This document shows, in pieces, positions 17,067 through 26,471 of a stretch of DNA of 34,454 nt. Below the pieces are notes generated by a model that saw only the letters and a program-made list of their open reading frames with translations, searched no databases and had not been told where the DNA came from. Every line of letters starts with the position of its first letter. Position 1 is the stretch's first letter. The translations under genes were made by a program, and so were the position numbers. The stretch is from Herbaspirillum sp. ASV7 (GTDB taxonomy: Bacteria; Pseudomonadota; Gammaproteobacteria; Burkholderiales; Burkholderiaceae_D): the NCBI RefSeq assembly GCF_016429215.1, contig NZ_JAELUH010000059.1, forward strand, positions 1 to 34,454, read 5' to 3'.

Positions 17067-17876
17067 CTACATCTGCTTGAACAGATGGGCGAACAGGCGA
17101 CTCACCGGCAGTTTCTCGGGCCGGTCATGCAGCACCAGCGAGAGCTTGCCGGCCTCGTCGCGCAGCGCCGCCTGCACCTTGCGCACCTGCACCACGGTGC
17201 CGCGATGGATCTGCCAGAACTGGCGTCCATCCAGCTGCGGAAGCAGTTCGCGCAGGCTGGTGCGGATCAGCGCCTCGCCCTCGGCGGTGACGACGTTGAC
17301 GTATTTGTCGGTAGCCTCGAAGTAGAGCACTTCTTCCACCGGGATCAGCCGGGTGCGGTTGCCGACGGCGGCGCGGATGATCTCCAGGCGCGGCGCGGCT
17401 GGCTCTTCGGCCGGTGCGGCCAGTTGCCGCAGCTGTGCCAGGGCGCGCTCCAATTGGGCGTCCTGGCTGCTGGCGCTGCGTTGCGCCAGCAGGGTTTGCA
17501 GGCGTTGCACGGTGCTGTCCAGGCGGGCAGCGGTGACCGGCTTGAGCAGGTAATCGACGGCGGCCCGTTCGAAGGCTTCCAGCGCATGCTCGTCATAGGC
17601 GGTGACGAAGACGATGAGCGGGAAGGGCTTCTGGCCGGGACCTTCCGGCCATTGTTCTGCCAGTTCGCGCACCACCTCCAGGCCGCTGTGGCCGGGCATC
17701 CTGATATCCAGGAACAGCACATCGGGACGCAGCGCCAGCGCCTACTCCAGCGCGACGATGCCGTTGGGGGCCAGCTGCAGTACGTCCAGTTGCGGCCAGC
17801 CACGTTGCAGCGCCTGTTGCAGCGCCTTGGCCAGCAGCGGTTCGTCTTCGGCGATCAGGGCGGTCGGAGAGGGCAT
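17067..17876 (-). pseudogene. LytTR-family response regulator interrupted by an in-frame TAG
   Basis: Read through from ATG 17876 to TGA-side end 17067, this would be a 269-aa AlgR/LytT-type regulator. Its receiver domain has the acidic pocket AEDE (10-12), phospho-acceptor Asp57 in LFLDIRMPG, and conserved Thr92 and Lys112; the LytTR DNA-binding domain is at about 160-265. Codon 45 (17742-17744) is TAG, between VALE and ALALRPDVL, with perfect frame and homology on both sides. Re-initiation at GTG 17720 would give 217 aa lacking the acidic pocket but keeping the DNA-binding domain. CAG or GAG to TAG would explain it by one base. The cognate kinase gene lies 19 nt upstream and is intact. A sequencing error is the main alternative. 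Confidence 0.82.
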
Positions 17877-17895
17877 GGGCATTCCCGCTGGGTGG

Positions 17896-19038
17896 TCAGT
17901 GGTCGAGCAAGCGGCTGCTCTTGGCCGGCCGGTGCGCTGCCTTGAGCATCTTGAGCGGAATGGTGACCTGGGCCATCGCGCCCGCCGGGACGTTGTGGGT
18001 GATGATCAGTTCGGACAGCGGACCATAGAGCGTGGCCAGCCGTTCGCGAATATTGTCCAGGCCGAAGTGCATGCCGATGACCGGCTCCTTCTGCGCTGGC
18101 GGCTGGTTCAGGCTGAAGCTGGTGGGCAGGCCCACGCCGGTATCGAGCACGCTGAGCACCAGCATGTCGTTGTGGATGGCGGCGCGCACGGTGCAGTTGC
18201 CGCCTTCCACCTTGGGTTCCAGACCATGCTTGATGGCGTTTTCCACCAGCGGCTGCAGCAGCATCGGCGCCAGGCGCAGCCGGCCCAGGTGTTCCGGCAG
18301 TTGCAGGGTATAGGACAGGCGCATGCCCATGCGCAGCGACATCAGGCCCAGATAGGCCTTGATCAGGTCGAATTCCTTTTGCAGCGTGGTGCTGTCGGCG
18401 CGCGAGGCCGACAGGGTGGTGCGCAGGTATTGCACCAGTTGGTTGAGCATCAGCTCGGCCTGCAGCGGATCGGTGCTGATCAGCGATTGCAGGGTGGCCA
18501 GGGTATTGAACAGCATGTGCGGCTCGATCTGCGCCTGCAGCATCTGCAGCTGGGCTTGCACCGCCTGCTTCTCGACCTGGCTGGCATGGGCTTCCAGGGC
18601 GGCCAGCTTCTGGCGGTTCCAGAAGAACAGGGTGGCGCCGGCGCAGACCAGGAAGGTCAGCACGATCACCGCGATGATGTTGTCGCTATGCTCCGGCACC
18701 AGGCTCAGGATGGGCTGGCCCAGCAGCAGGCTGGCCAGCAGACGGCCCAGCAGCACCGAGGCGGGCGCGGCCACCGCGATGAGGACCAGGAAACCGAGCT
18801 TGTTGGGCGGGCCGTCGCCCCAGATCGCCAGGCGCGTGCCGTTGATGAAGAGCATGGCCAGCAGGCCGATGCACATCGAGACCTGCAGGTTTTCATAGAA
18901 GCTGCCGCCGATGCGCATCAGGTAGGTCACGCCCAGCGCGCACAGCAGGTTGATCACCAGTGTGGGCAGCAGCGAGCTGGCCAGTTCGCGCAGCAACAGC
19001 AGCAGGCGGGGTGGGACGGAGGTATCTCGTTGATTCAT
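17896..19038 (-). CDS. LytS/AlgZ-type sensor histidine kinase
   Basis: A 380-aa membrane histidine kinase of the His_kinase (PF06580) type. About four hydrophobic segments occupy residues 20-140 (22-40, 50-68, 82-106, 119-140). The phospho-acceptor is His174 in QAQIEPHMLFNTL. The ATPase domain has the N-box LVENAIKHG (264-272), DTGVGL (299-304) and GMHFGLDNIRERL (322-334). Such kinases phosphorylate LytTR response regulators; the partner gene follows after 19 nt but carries a nonsense codon. Start at 19038 (MNQRDTS) is preferred over a longer reading because it begins just before the first membrane segment. The signal sensed is unknown. Confidence 0.9.
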   Translation of the reverse strand: MNQRDTSVPPRLLLLLRELASSLLPTLVINLLCALGVTYLMRIGGSFYENLQVSMCIGLLAMLFINGTRLAIWGDGPPNKLGFLVLIAVAAPASVLLGRLLASLLLGQPILSLVPEHSDNIIAVIVLTFLVCAGATLFFWNRQKLAALEAHASQVEKQAVQAQLQMLQAQIEPHMLFNTLATLQSLISTDPLQAELMLNQLVQYLRTTLSASRADSTTLQKEFDLIKAYLGLMSLRMGMRLSYTLQLPEHLGRLRLAPMLLQPLVENAIKHGLEPKVEGGNCTVRAAIHNDMLVLSVLDTGVGLPTSFSLNQPPAQKEPVIGMHFGLDNIRERLATLYGPLSELIITHNVPAGAMAQVTIPLKMLKAAHRPAKSSRLLDH

Positions 19039-19300
19039 GCGTTCTCGGTGGTGAAGCGGGCTTACGGATGGGCGCCCGAACGCGCCCGGGGCGTGGAATA
19101 GTAACCCGATTCTCCAGGCCGGGGCTCGGTCGGCATGACTGGCAGGATGCACACCGGACCGGCAGCGCGCCAGTGCCATGCGACCAGCCGCCACCACGGT
19201 ATCGTCAAATGCTTGTGGCGCGGCGCGATCTGCACTACCTTATGCGCCCATTGGCGGTGCTTGCGCCAGCCTGTTCCGATCTTCCCGTCTGGAGAACACC

Positions 19301-20044
19301 ATGTGGCCCTATCCCAAGATCCTCGCCCATCGCGGCGGCGGCACGCTGGCGCCGGAAAACACCCTGGCCGGCTTTCGCACCGGCCTGCAGCACGGTTATC
19401 GTGCGGCCGAGTTCGATGTCATGCTCACCCGCGACGAAGTCCCCATCCTGATGCACGACCCCCAGCGCGGGCGTACCCTGCCCGGCAGCGGCAAGATCGC
19501 CGAGACCGACTGGGCTGAGCTGCGTGAGCTGGAAGCGGGGGCCTGGCTGGACGCGTCCTTCGCCGGCGAGCGCATCTGCACGCTGGAGCAGGGCTTGGAT
19601 TTCTGCCTGGAGCATGGCATCTGGATGAACGTCGAGATCAAGCCGGCCGCGCCCGAGTACGCCCGCCGTACCGCCGAACTGGCCGCGCTGGCGGTGGCGC
19701 GCCGCTTCACCGATGCGCCGGCGGCATCGCTGCCGGTACTGTCCTCGTTTTCCTTCGAGGCGCTGCTCGCCGCCAAGGAGGTGGCGCCACAACTGCCGCG
19801 CGGTTTCCTGACCGACGTGATCCACGATGACTGGGCAGCGCGCCTGCAGCAGCTAGAGGCCGTGGCCCTGCATACCAACCACAAGCACCTCACGCCAGCG
19901 CTGGCGGCGGCCGTCAAGGCGGCCGGCTACGGCCTGTTCTGCTACACGGTCAACGAGACGGCGCGTGCCGCCGAGATCCGCAGCTGGGGCGTGGATGCCT
20001 TCTGTACGGATCGCATCGACCTGATCGCGGCCGATAGCTGGTAA
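19301..20044 (+). CDS. ugpQ: glycerophosphodiester phosphodiesterase, UgpQ-like
   Basis: A 247-aa GDPD-family enzyme, exactly the length of E. coli UgpQ, and similar throughout: WPYPKILAHRGGGTLAPENTLAGF, AEFDVMLTRDEVPILMHD, MNVEIKPA, LSSFSFEALLAAK and VNETARAAEIRSWGVDAFCTDRIDLI. The catalytic His10-Arg11 of HRG, the metal ligands Glu/Asp of EFD, and HD are all present. It hydrolyses glycerophosphodiesters to glycerol-3-phosphate and an alcohol, and UgpQ is cytoplasmic. There is no signal peptide, in line with this. GGAG lies 6 nt before the ATG. The ugpBAEC transporter genes are not in the window. It is divergent from the kinase gene, with 262 nt between them that hold no supported gene. Confidence 0.92.
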   Translation: MWPYPKILAHRGGGTLAPENTLAGFRTGLQHGYRAAEFDVMLTRDEVPILMHDPQRGRTLPGSGKIAETDWAELRELEAGAWLDASFAGERICTLEQGLDFCLEHGIWMNVEIKPAAPEYARRTAELAALAVARRFTDAPAASLPVLSSFSFEALLAAKEVAPQLPRGFLTDVIHDDWAARLQQLEAVALHTNHKHLTPALAAAVKAAGYGLFCYTVNETARAAEIRSWGVDAFCTDRIDLIAADSW

Positions 20045-20163
20045 TCCCGCAATCGGCGTAATCGCGCTGCTTGGAAATGAGCGGCAAATCGCGCTCTTAC
20101 CGGCGGACTGAATCGCGCCATGCTCGCTATGATGGCCCTGCGGCTGACAGCAGCCTTCGGGGG

Positions 20164-20241
20164 AGCTTCCAGGAAGCTGTCAACGTGCCGTAAAAGCCCT
20201 GCGTTAAGGATGCACAAGGCCGGCGCCCGTGAGCACGCCGG
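20164..20241 (+). other. two stem-loops in the leader of the Lys/His-rich peptide gene
   Basis: AGCTTCC (20164-20170) pairs perfectly with 20172-20178, with one central base: as DNA this is a 15-bp palindrome. CCGGCG (20220-20225) pairs with 20236-20241. A possible -10 (TATGAT, 20128-20133) precedes them without a good -35. They may be leader structure or operator sites. Confidence 0.35.
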
Positions 20242-20284
20242 TGGACTTGTGGAGCACAACAACACTGAGATATATAGGAAAACG

Positions 20285-20506
20285 ATGAAGATCAACAAAC
20301 TGCTGGCTGCCGTACTCGTCGCCGCTTTCGCCATGCCCGTCCTGGCCCAGCCCGCACCGGCCGCGGCTCCTGCAGCCGAAGCTCCGGCCGCCAAGCCGAT
20401 GCACAAGAAGCACAAGAAGCACACCAAGAAGGCCAAGAAGCACAAAAAGCACAAGAAGCACGCCAAGAAGAACGCTCCGGCAATGCCCATCAACAAGGGC
20501 GCCTGA
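20285..20506 (+). CDS. secreted Lys/His-repeat peptide
   Basis: A 73-aa protein with a signal peptide (MKINKLLAAVLVAAFAMPVLAQ; cleavage expected after Ala21). Next comes an Ala/Pro-rich linker (22-38) and then a highly basic repeat block at 40-62 made of KKH, KKHTKKA and KKHKKH units. The tail is uncharged. Composition and layout recall acid-shock protein Asr and similar periplasmic basic proteins, but I see no alignable homology. The block could bind metal through His, polyanions through Lys, or buffer acid. AGGA lies 7 nt before the ATG. It ends well before a strong terminator. Antisense and overlapping frames are shadows. Confidence 0.78.
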   Translation: MKINKLLAAVLVAAFAMPVLAQPAPAAAPAAEAPAAKPMHKKHKKHTKKAKKHKKHKKHAKKNAPAMPINKGA

Positions 20507-20628
20507 TCGGTTCTGCCGCCACTGGCCGGTGCATGCCGGCCGGGGCCGGGATTTACCGGAAGGCGCGGCTGATCGTTAAGGTCCGGACGCGCGAAGCCTC
20601 GCGCCATGCCGGGTCAGCCGGGCCTGTC

Positions 20629-20660
20629 ACCCGTCGGGAATACCCCGGCGGGTTTTTTTT
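20629..20660 (+). terminator. intrinsic terminator upstream of alaS
   Basis: A 10-bp stem (ACCCGTCGGG, 20629-20638, with 20644-20653, one T-G wobble) and a 5-nt loop, then eight Ts (20653-20660). It lies about 120 nt past the stop of the Lys/His-rich peptide gene and insulates alaS. Confidence 0.92.
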
Positions 20661-20770
20661 CGTCCATTCCATCGGGGGCGGACCGGGTTGCCGCTCGCGG
20701 CGCCAGGACTGTCCTCACGGCCTGCCCTCCGGCAACGCCGCCCCGGCTGCTTATCTGCGGCCGGATCACG

Positions 20771-20806
20771 TATAATCGTCGGTTCGCAATTGTTTTTTGC
20801 ACCGAC
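20771..20806 (+). promoter_or_regulatory. alaS promoter -10 with a dyad at the transcription start
   Basis: A perfect TATAAT (20771-20776) is followed at once by GTCGGT (20778-20783), which is inverted as ACCGAC (20801-20806), with GCAA/TTGC nested inside (20786-20789, 20797-20800). The dyad therefore covers the expected start site and early transcript. The -35 (TGCTTA, 20748-20753, 17 bp spacing) is poor. E. coli AlaRS is known to repress its own gene by binding a palindrome at the start site; a parallel here is an inference. Confidence 0.55.
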
Positions 20807-20848
20807 TATCATCCGGGCTCATCCAGGTCCATCTACCAGTCTTCGAAC

Positions 20849-23473
<2,625 letters not shown>

Positions 23474-23495
23474 TCTGAATCATCGCGGAGCGCGC

Positions 23496-24050
23496 ATGAG
23501 CGATTTCAAGTTCTGCCCGGTTTGCGCAGCATCGCTGGTGCTGCGCGCCGACGAAGGGGAGGCCGGCAAGATCCGTCTTGCCTGCCCAGACGGCCACTGG
23601 ACCCATTGGGATAACCCGCTGCCGGTCCTGGCGGCGCTGGTGGAAATCGACGGCAAGATGCTTACTGCGCGCAATGCCGCCTGGGCTGAGGGGCGCTTTG
23701 CCCTCATCACCGGTTTCATGGAACGCGACGAGACGCCCGAGCAGGGCATCGCCCGCGAACTGAAGGAAGAAACCGATCTCGACGCCGAGCATATCGAACT
23801 CATCGGCGTCTACGAATTCATCCGCAAGAACGAGCTGATCATCGCCTACTACGTCAGGGCCAGCGGCAGTATCAGGCTCTCGCCGGAGCTGGTGGAGTAT
23901 CGCCTGTCCGAGCCGGCCGACCTGCGTCCCTGGCCAGCCGGTACCGGCCATGCGGTGGCGGACTGGATGCGCGCGCGCAAGCTGCCGGTGCAGTATGTCG
24001 AATTTGCCGGTTCCAGCACGCCCATCGAGACTCCGCAGCTCAACAAGTAG
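23496..24050 (+). CDS. NUDIX hydrolase with N-terminal zinc ribbon
   Basis: A 184-aa protein. A zinc-ribbon-like N-terminus (Cys7, Cys10, Cys30, with His34 nearby) precedes a NUDIX domain. The NUDIX box GFMERDETPEQGIARELKEET starts at Gly73, with Glu79, Arg87-Glu88 and Glu91-Glu92 as the metal-binding core. The usual Gly near the end of the box is replaced by Asp. The ribbon recalls NADH pyrophosphatase NudC, but the NudC substrate motif is not seen, so the nucleotide substrate is open. It starts 22 nt after alaS with GGAG upstream, suggesting co-transcription with the synthetase gene. Confidence 0.88.
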   Translation: MSDFKFCPVCAASLVLRADEGEAGKIRLACPDGHWTHWDNPLPVLAALVEIDGKMLTARNAAWAEGRFALITGFMERDETPEQGIARELKEETDLDAEHIELIGVYEFIRKNELIIAYYVRASGSIRLSPELVEYRLSEPADLRPWPAGTGHAVADWMRARKLPVQYVEFAGSSTPIETPQLNK

Positions 24051-24102
24051 GTAAACGGGAAAGCAGGCAAGCAGGCGCCACAGGCAGAGCATTTCATTGC
24101 TT

Positions 24103-24144
24103 TTGCACAAGCCTAGTGCGGCGAATACAACATATCTTGTGCAA
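24103..24144. promoter_or_regulatory. 9-bp inverted repeat and -10 upstream of tusA
   Basis: TTGCACAAG (24103-24111) is perfectly inverted as CTTGTGCAA (24136-24144), with centres 33 bp apart, about three helical turns. A TAAAAT -10-like element (24171-24176) lies downstream, 34 nt before the tusA start. The repeat may be a split operator or the base of an RNA stem upstream of the promoter. Confidence 0.45.
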
Positions 24145-24209
24145 TGCATCAACTCGGCGCATCTTTGCAGTAAAATCGTTTTCGTCGTGATCCATTTTGA
24201 GTCGCTGTA

Positions 24210-24446
24210 ATGACCATTCAATTTCACCGGGAACTGGATGCCCGCGGCCTGAACTGTCCGCTGCCCATCCTCAAGACCAAGAAGGCACTGGCTGACATGG
24301 CCAGTGGCCAGGTACTCAGGGTGACCGCCACCGATACCGGATCGGTGCGCGATTTCCAGGCCTTCGCCAAGCAGACCGGCAACGATCTGCTGGAGCAGTC
24401 GCAGAACGATGAACATGAGTTCATCTTCTTCATGAAGCGCAAGTAA
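24210..24446 (+). CDS. tusA: TusA-family sulfurtransferase
   Basis: A 78-aa TusA/SirA-like protein. The sulfur-carrying Cys16 sits in the signature LDARGLNCPLPILKTKKAL, and the rest (VTATDTGSVRDFQAFAKQTGNDLLEQ, EFIFFMKRK) follows the two-layer alpha/beta fold. TusA relays persulfide sulfur from a cysteine desulfurase, for example to tRNA 2-thiouridine or molybdenum cofactor synthesis. No partner tus or isc genes are present here, so which branch it serves is not shown. The ATG at 24210 is directly in front of the conserved core. It ends at a bidirectional terminator. Confidence 0.92.
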   Translation: MTIQFHRELDARGLNCPLPILKTKKALADMASGQVLRVTATDTGSVRDFQAFAKQTGNDLLEQSQNDEHEFIFFMKRK

Positions 24447-24481
24447 TTCCCTGTCGGGGATCCCCTGGATCTGTCGGCAAT

Positions 24482-24517
24482 AAAAAACCCGCAGTCGTAT
24501 CGGACTGCGGGTTTTTT
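24482..24517. terminator. bidirectional terminator between tusA and the glutamate-synthase-like gene
   Basis: A stem of CCCGCAGTC (24488-24496) with GACTGCGGG (24503-24511) is flanked by AAAAAA on the left and TTTTTT on the right, with a 6-nt loop. It works for tusA on the plus strand and for the converging gene on the minus strand. Confidence 0.95.
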
Positions 24518-24541
24518 ATTGTCCAGCGGAAAGCGGGCTGG

Positions 24542-26137
24542 TCAGAATTCCGGATGGAAGCTTTCCGCCCGGGCGATGGGCCAGTACTTTTCATAGACCT
24601 GGTAGCGATAATTGCCATCCAGCAAGTCATTGGGCTGCAGGTATTTCAGCACATTGGACATGAGCTGGATCTCGTGATCGTTGATGCGCCGCACGATATG
24701 GTGCGGACGCAGCGCCGAGGTATGCGGCAGGCCGGCCGCCTGCACCAGTTCCTGCAGGGCGTGCAGGGTGCTCTGGTGGAAGCGGTAGACACGCTCGGCC
24801 TTGTCCGGCACCACCAGCGCACGGGCGCGGTTGGCATTCTGGGTCGCCACCCCGGTGGGGCAGCGGTCAGTATGGCAGCTTTGCGACTGGATGCAGCCCA
24901 GCGCAAACATGAAGCCGCGCGCCGAATTGCACCAGTCCGCCCCCAGGGCCAGCGTGCGGGCCACGTCGAAGGCGGTGATGATCTTGCCGCTGGCGCCGAT
25001 CTTGACCTTGTCGCGCAAGCCAATACCCACCAGCGTGTTATGCACCATGAGCAGGCCTTCCTGCAGCGGCATGCCGACGTGGTCGACGAATTCCAGGGGC
25101 GCGGCACCGGTGCCGCCTTCGGAGCCATCCACCGTGATGAAGTCGGGCACGATGCCAGTCTTGATCATGGCCTTGGCGATGCCGAAGAATTCCCAGGGGT
25201 GGCCCACGCACAGCTTGATGCCGACCGGCTTGCCGCCGGACAGGCCACGCAGCCTCTCGATGAATTCGAGCAGGCCGATAGGGGTGGAGAAGGAGGAATG
25301 CACGGCCGGCGAGATGCAATCCACGCCCATCGGGATACCGCGTGTAGCGGCGATTTCGGGCGTGATCTTGGCCGCCGGCAATACGCCGCCGTGACCGGGC
25401 TTGGCACCCTGCGACAGCTTCACCTCGATCATCCTGACCTGGGGCGACTGCGCCTGGGTAGTGAATTTCTCTTCATTGAAGCTGCCGTCGGCATTGCGGC
25501 AGCCGAAGTAGCCGGAAGCCACCTGCCAGACCAGGTCGCCGCCGAATTCGCGATGGTAGGGCGAGACCGATCCTTCGCCGGTGTCATGGGCGAAATTGCC
25601 CTTTTTTGCGCCCTGGTTCAGCGCGCGGATGGCATTGCCCGAGAGGGCGCCGAAGCTCATCGCCGAGACATTGAACACCGACATCGAATACGGCTGGGCG
25701 CGATCGGCGCCGACCACGACCCGGAAGTCGTGGCTGGCGATCTTGGTGGGCGAGAGCGAATGGCCTATCCATTCGTGGCCGGCCTGCTGCATGTCCAGTT
25801 CGGTACCGAAGGGGCGGCTGTCGACATCGGCCTTGGCACGCTGGTAGACGACGCTGCGCTTCTTGCGCGAGAACGGCCGGCCATCCATCTCGTCCTCGAA
25901 GAAGTATTGGCGCAACTCCGGGCGGATGGCCTCGAACATGAAGCGGAAATGCCCGATCAGCGGGTAGTTGCGCAGCACCGCGTGGCGCCGCTGCAGCAGG
26001 TCGCGTACACCGATGACCGTCAGCACCAGCGGCACCAGTACCCAGGCCCAGCTGAGGTAGTGGCCGGCTGCCAGCAACAGCAGCGCGGCAGTGAGGACGA
26101 GAACTGCCCAGAACACGAAATACCGATTTGCCCACAT
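24542..26137 (-). CDS. membrane-anchored FMN-binding glutamate synthase family protein
   Basis: A 531-aa protein with two N-terminal membrane helices (about 8-24 and 27-44) and a glutamate-synthase central/FMN domain (PF01645). Seen motifs are MSFGALSGNAIRALNQGAKKG, LSQGAKPGHGGVLPAAK, TVDGSEGGTGAAPLEF and KIGASGKI, followed by Cys415, Cys421 and Cys426 in CIQSQSCHTDRCPTG, the 3Fe-4S ligand pattern. There is no glutaminase domain and no GltD partner gene nearby. It is therefore not a classical GOGAT, and an FMN/Fe-S oxidoreductase of unknown substrate is safer. The active domain most likely faces the cytoplasm. It ends at a shared terminator. Confidence 0.88.
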   Translation of the reverse strand: MWANRYFVFWAVLVLTAALLLLAAGHYLSWAWVLVPLVLTVIGVRDLLQRRHAVLRNYPLIGHFRFMFEAIRPELRQYFFEDEMDGRPFSRKKRSVVYQRAKADVDSRPFGTELDMQQAGHEWIGHSLSPTKIASHDFRVVVGADRAQPYSMSVFNVSAMSFGALSGNAIRALNQGAKKGNFAHDTGEGSVSPYHREFGGDLVWQVASGYFGCRNADGSFNEEKFTTQAQSPQVRMIEVKLSQGAKPGHGGVLPAAKITPEIAATRGIPMGVDCISPAVHSSFSTPIGLLEFIERLRGLSGGKPVGIKLCVGHPWEFFGIAKAMIKTGIVPDFITVDGSEGGTGAAPLEFVDHVGMPLQEGLLMVHNTLVGIGLRDKVKIGASGKIITAFDVARTLALGADWCNSARGFMFALGCIQSQSCHTDRCPTGVATQNANRARALVVPDKAERVYRFHQSTLHALQELVQAAGLPHTSALRPHHIVRRINDHEIQLMSNVLKYLQPNDLLDGNYRYQVYEKYWPIARAESFHPEF

Positions 26138-26467
26138 AGGAAGGATCCGCTTGTTGTCATTGTTGAACCGGCGCCGGGCAACCGGCTGGGGTCGCGGGCG
26201 GGCTTAGCAGGATTCTAACGCCCCCCGCCGTCGGCCCTGCGGGACGAAATGAGGGGTGTTTCCGGTCGATTTGCCGCTGCGCCGCCAGGGCGCTGGCAGG
26301 CAGGCTGGTGCAAGGACGGTTTTTACTGCGGTGGCATCTTTATTGCTTTATCGAATCATCCCCAAAAGCCGCCGCAGCACAAGACGGTTCATTGATCCCG
26401 ATTATTACCTGTACATCTTCTTCTACAGCATTCTGTTCTGTAGAGGGGCGAGAGACGCGATGTCGTT
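26138..26467. other. 330-nt divergent intergenic region
   Basis: No gene is supported. Next to the diguanylate cyclase gene it holds TCTACAG (26422-26428), perfectly inverted as CTGTAGA (26438-26444), with a 9-nt loop. The second arm overlaps the purine-rich ribosome site (AGAGGGG from 26442). A clear promoter was not found for either gene. Confidence 0.5.
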
Positions 26468-26471
26468 ATGA
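26460..26471 (+). promoter_or_regulatory. three-codon upstream ORF overlapping the GGDEF-EAL start
   Basis: ATG TCG TTA TGA begins 8 nt before the annotated start and its stop overlaps that ATG. The purine-rich GAGGGG (26443-26448) is better placed for this upstream ATG (11 nt) than for the main one (19 nt). Translational coupling is possible, and so is a wrong choice of main start. Confidence 0.3.

Noticed and set aside
26422..26444. CTACAG/CTGTAG upstream of the c-di-GMP enzyme gene as a LexA box
   Set aside because: LexA sites have CTGT first and ACAG second; here the order is reversed, so it is not an SOS operator.
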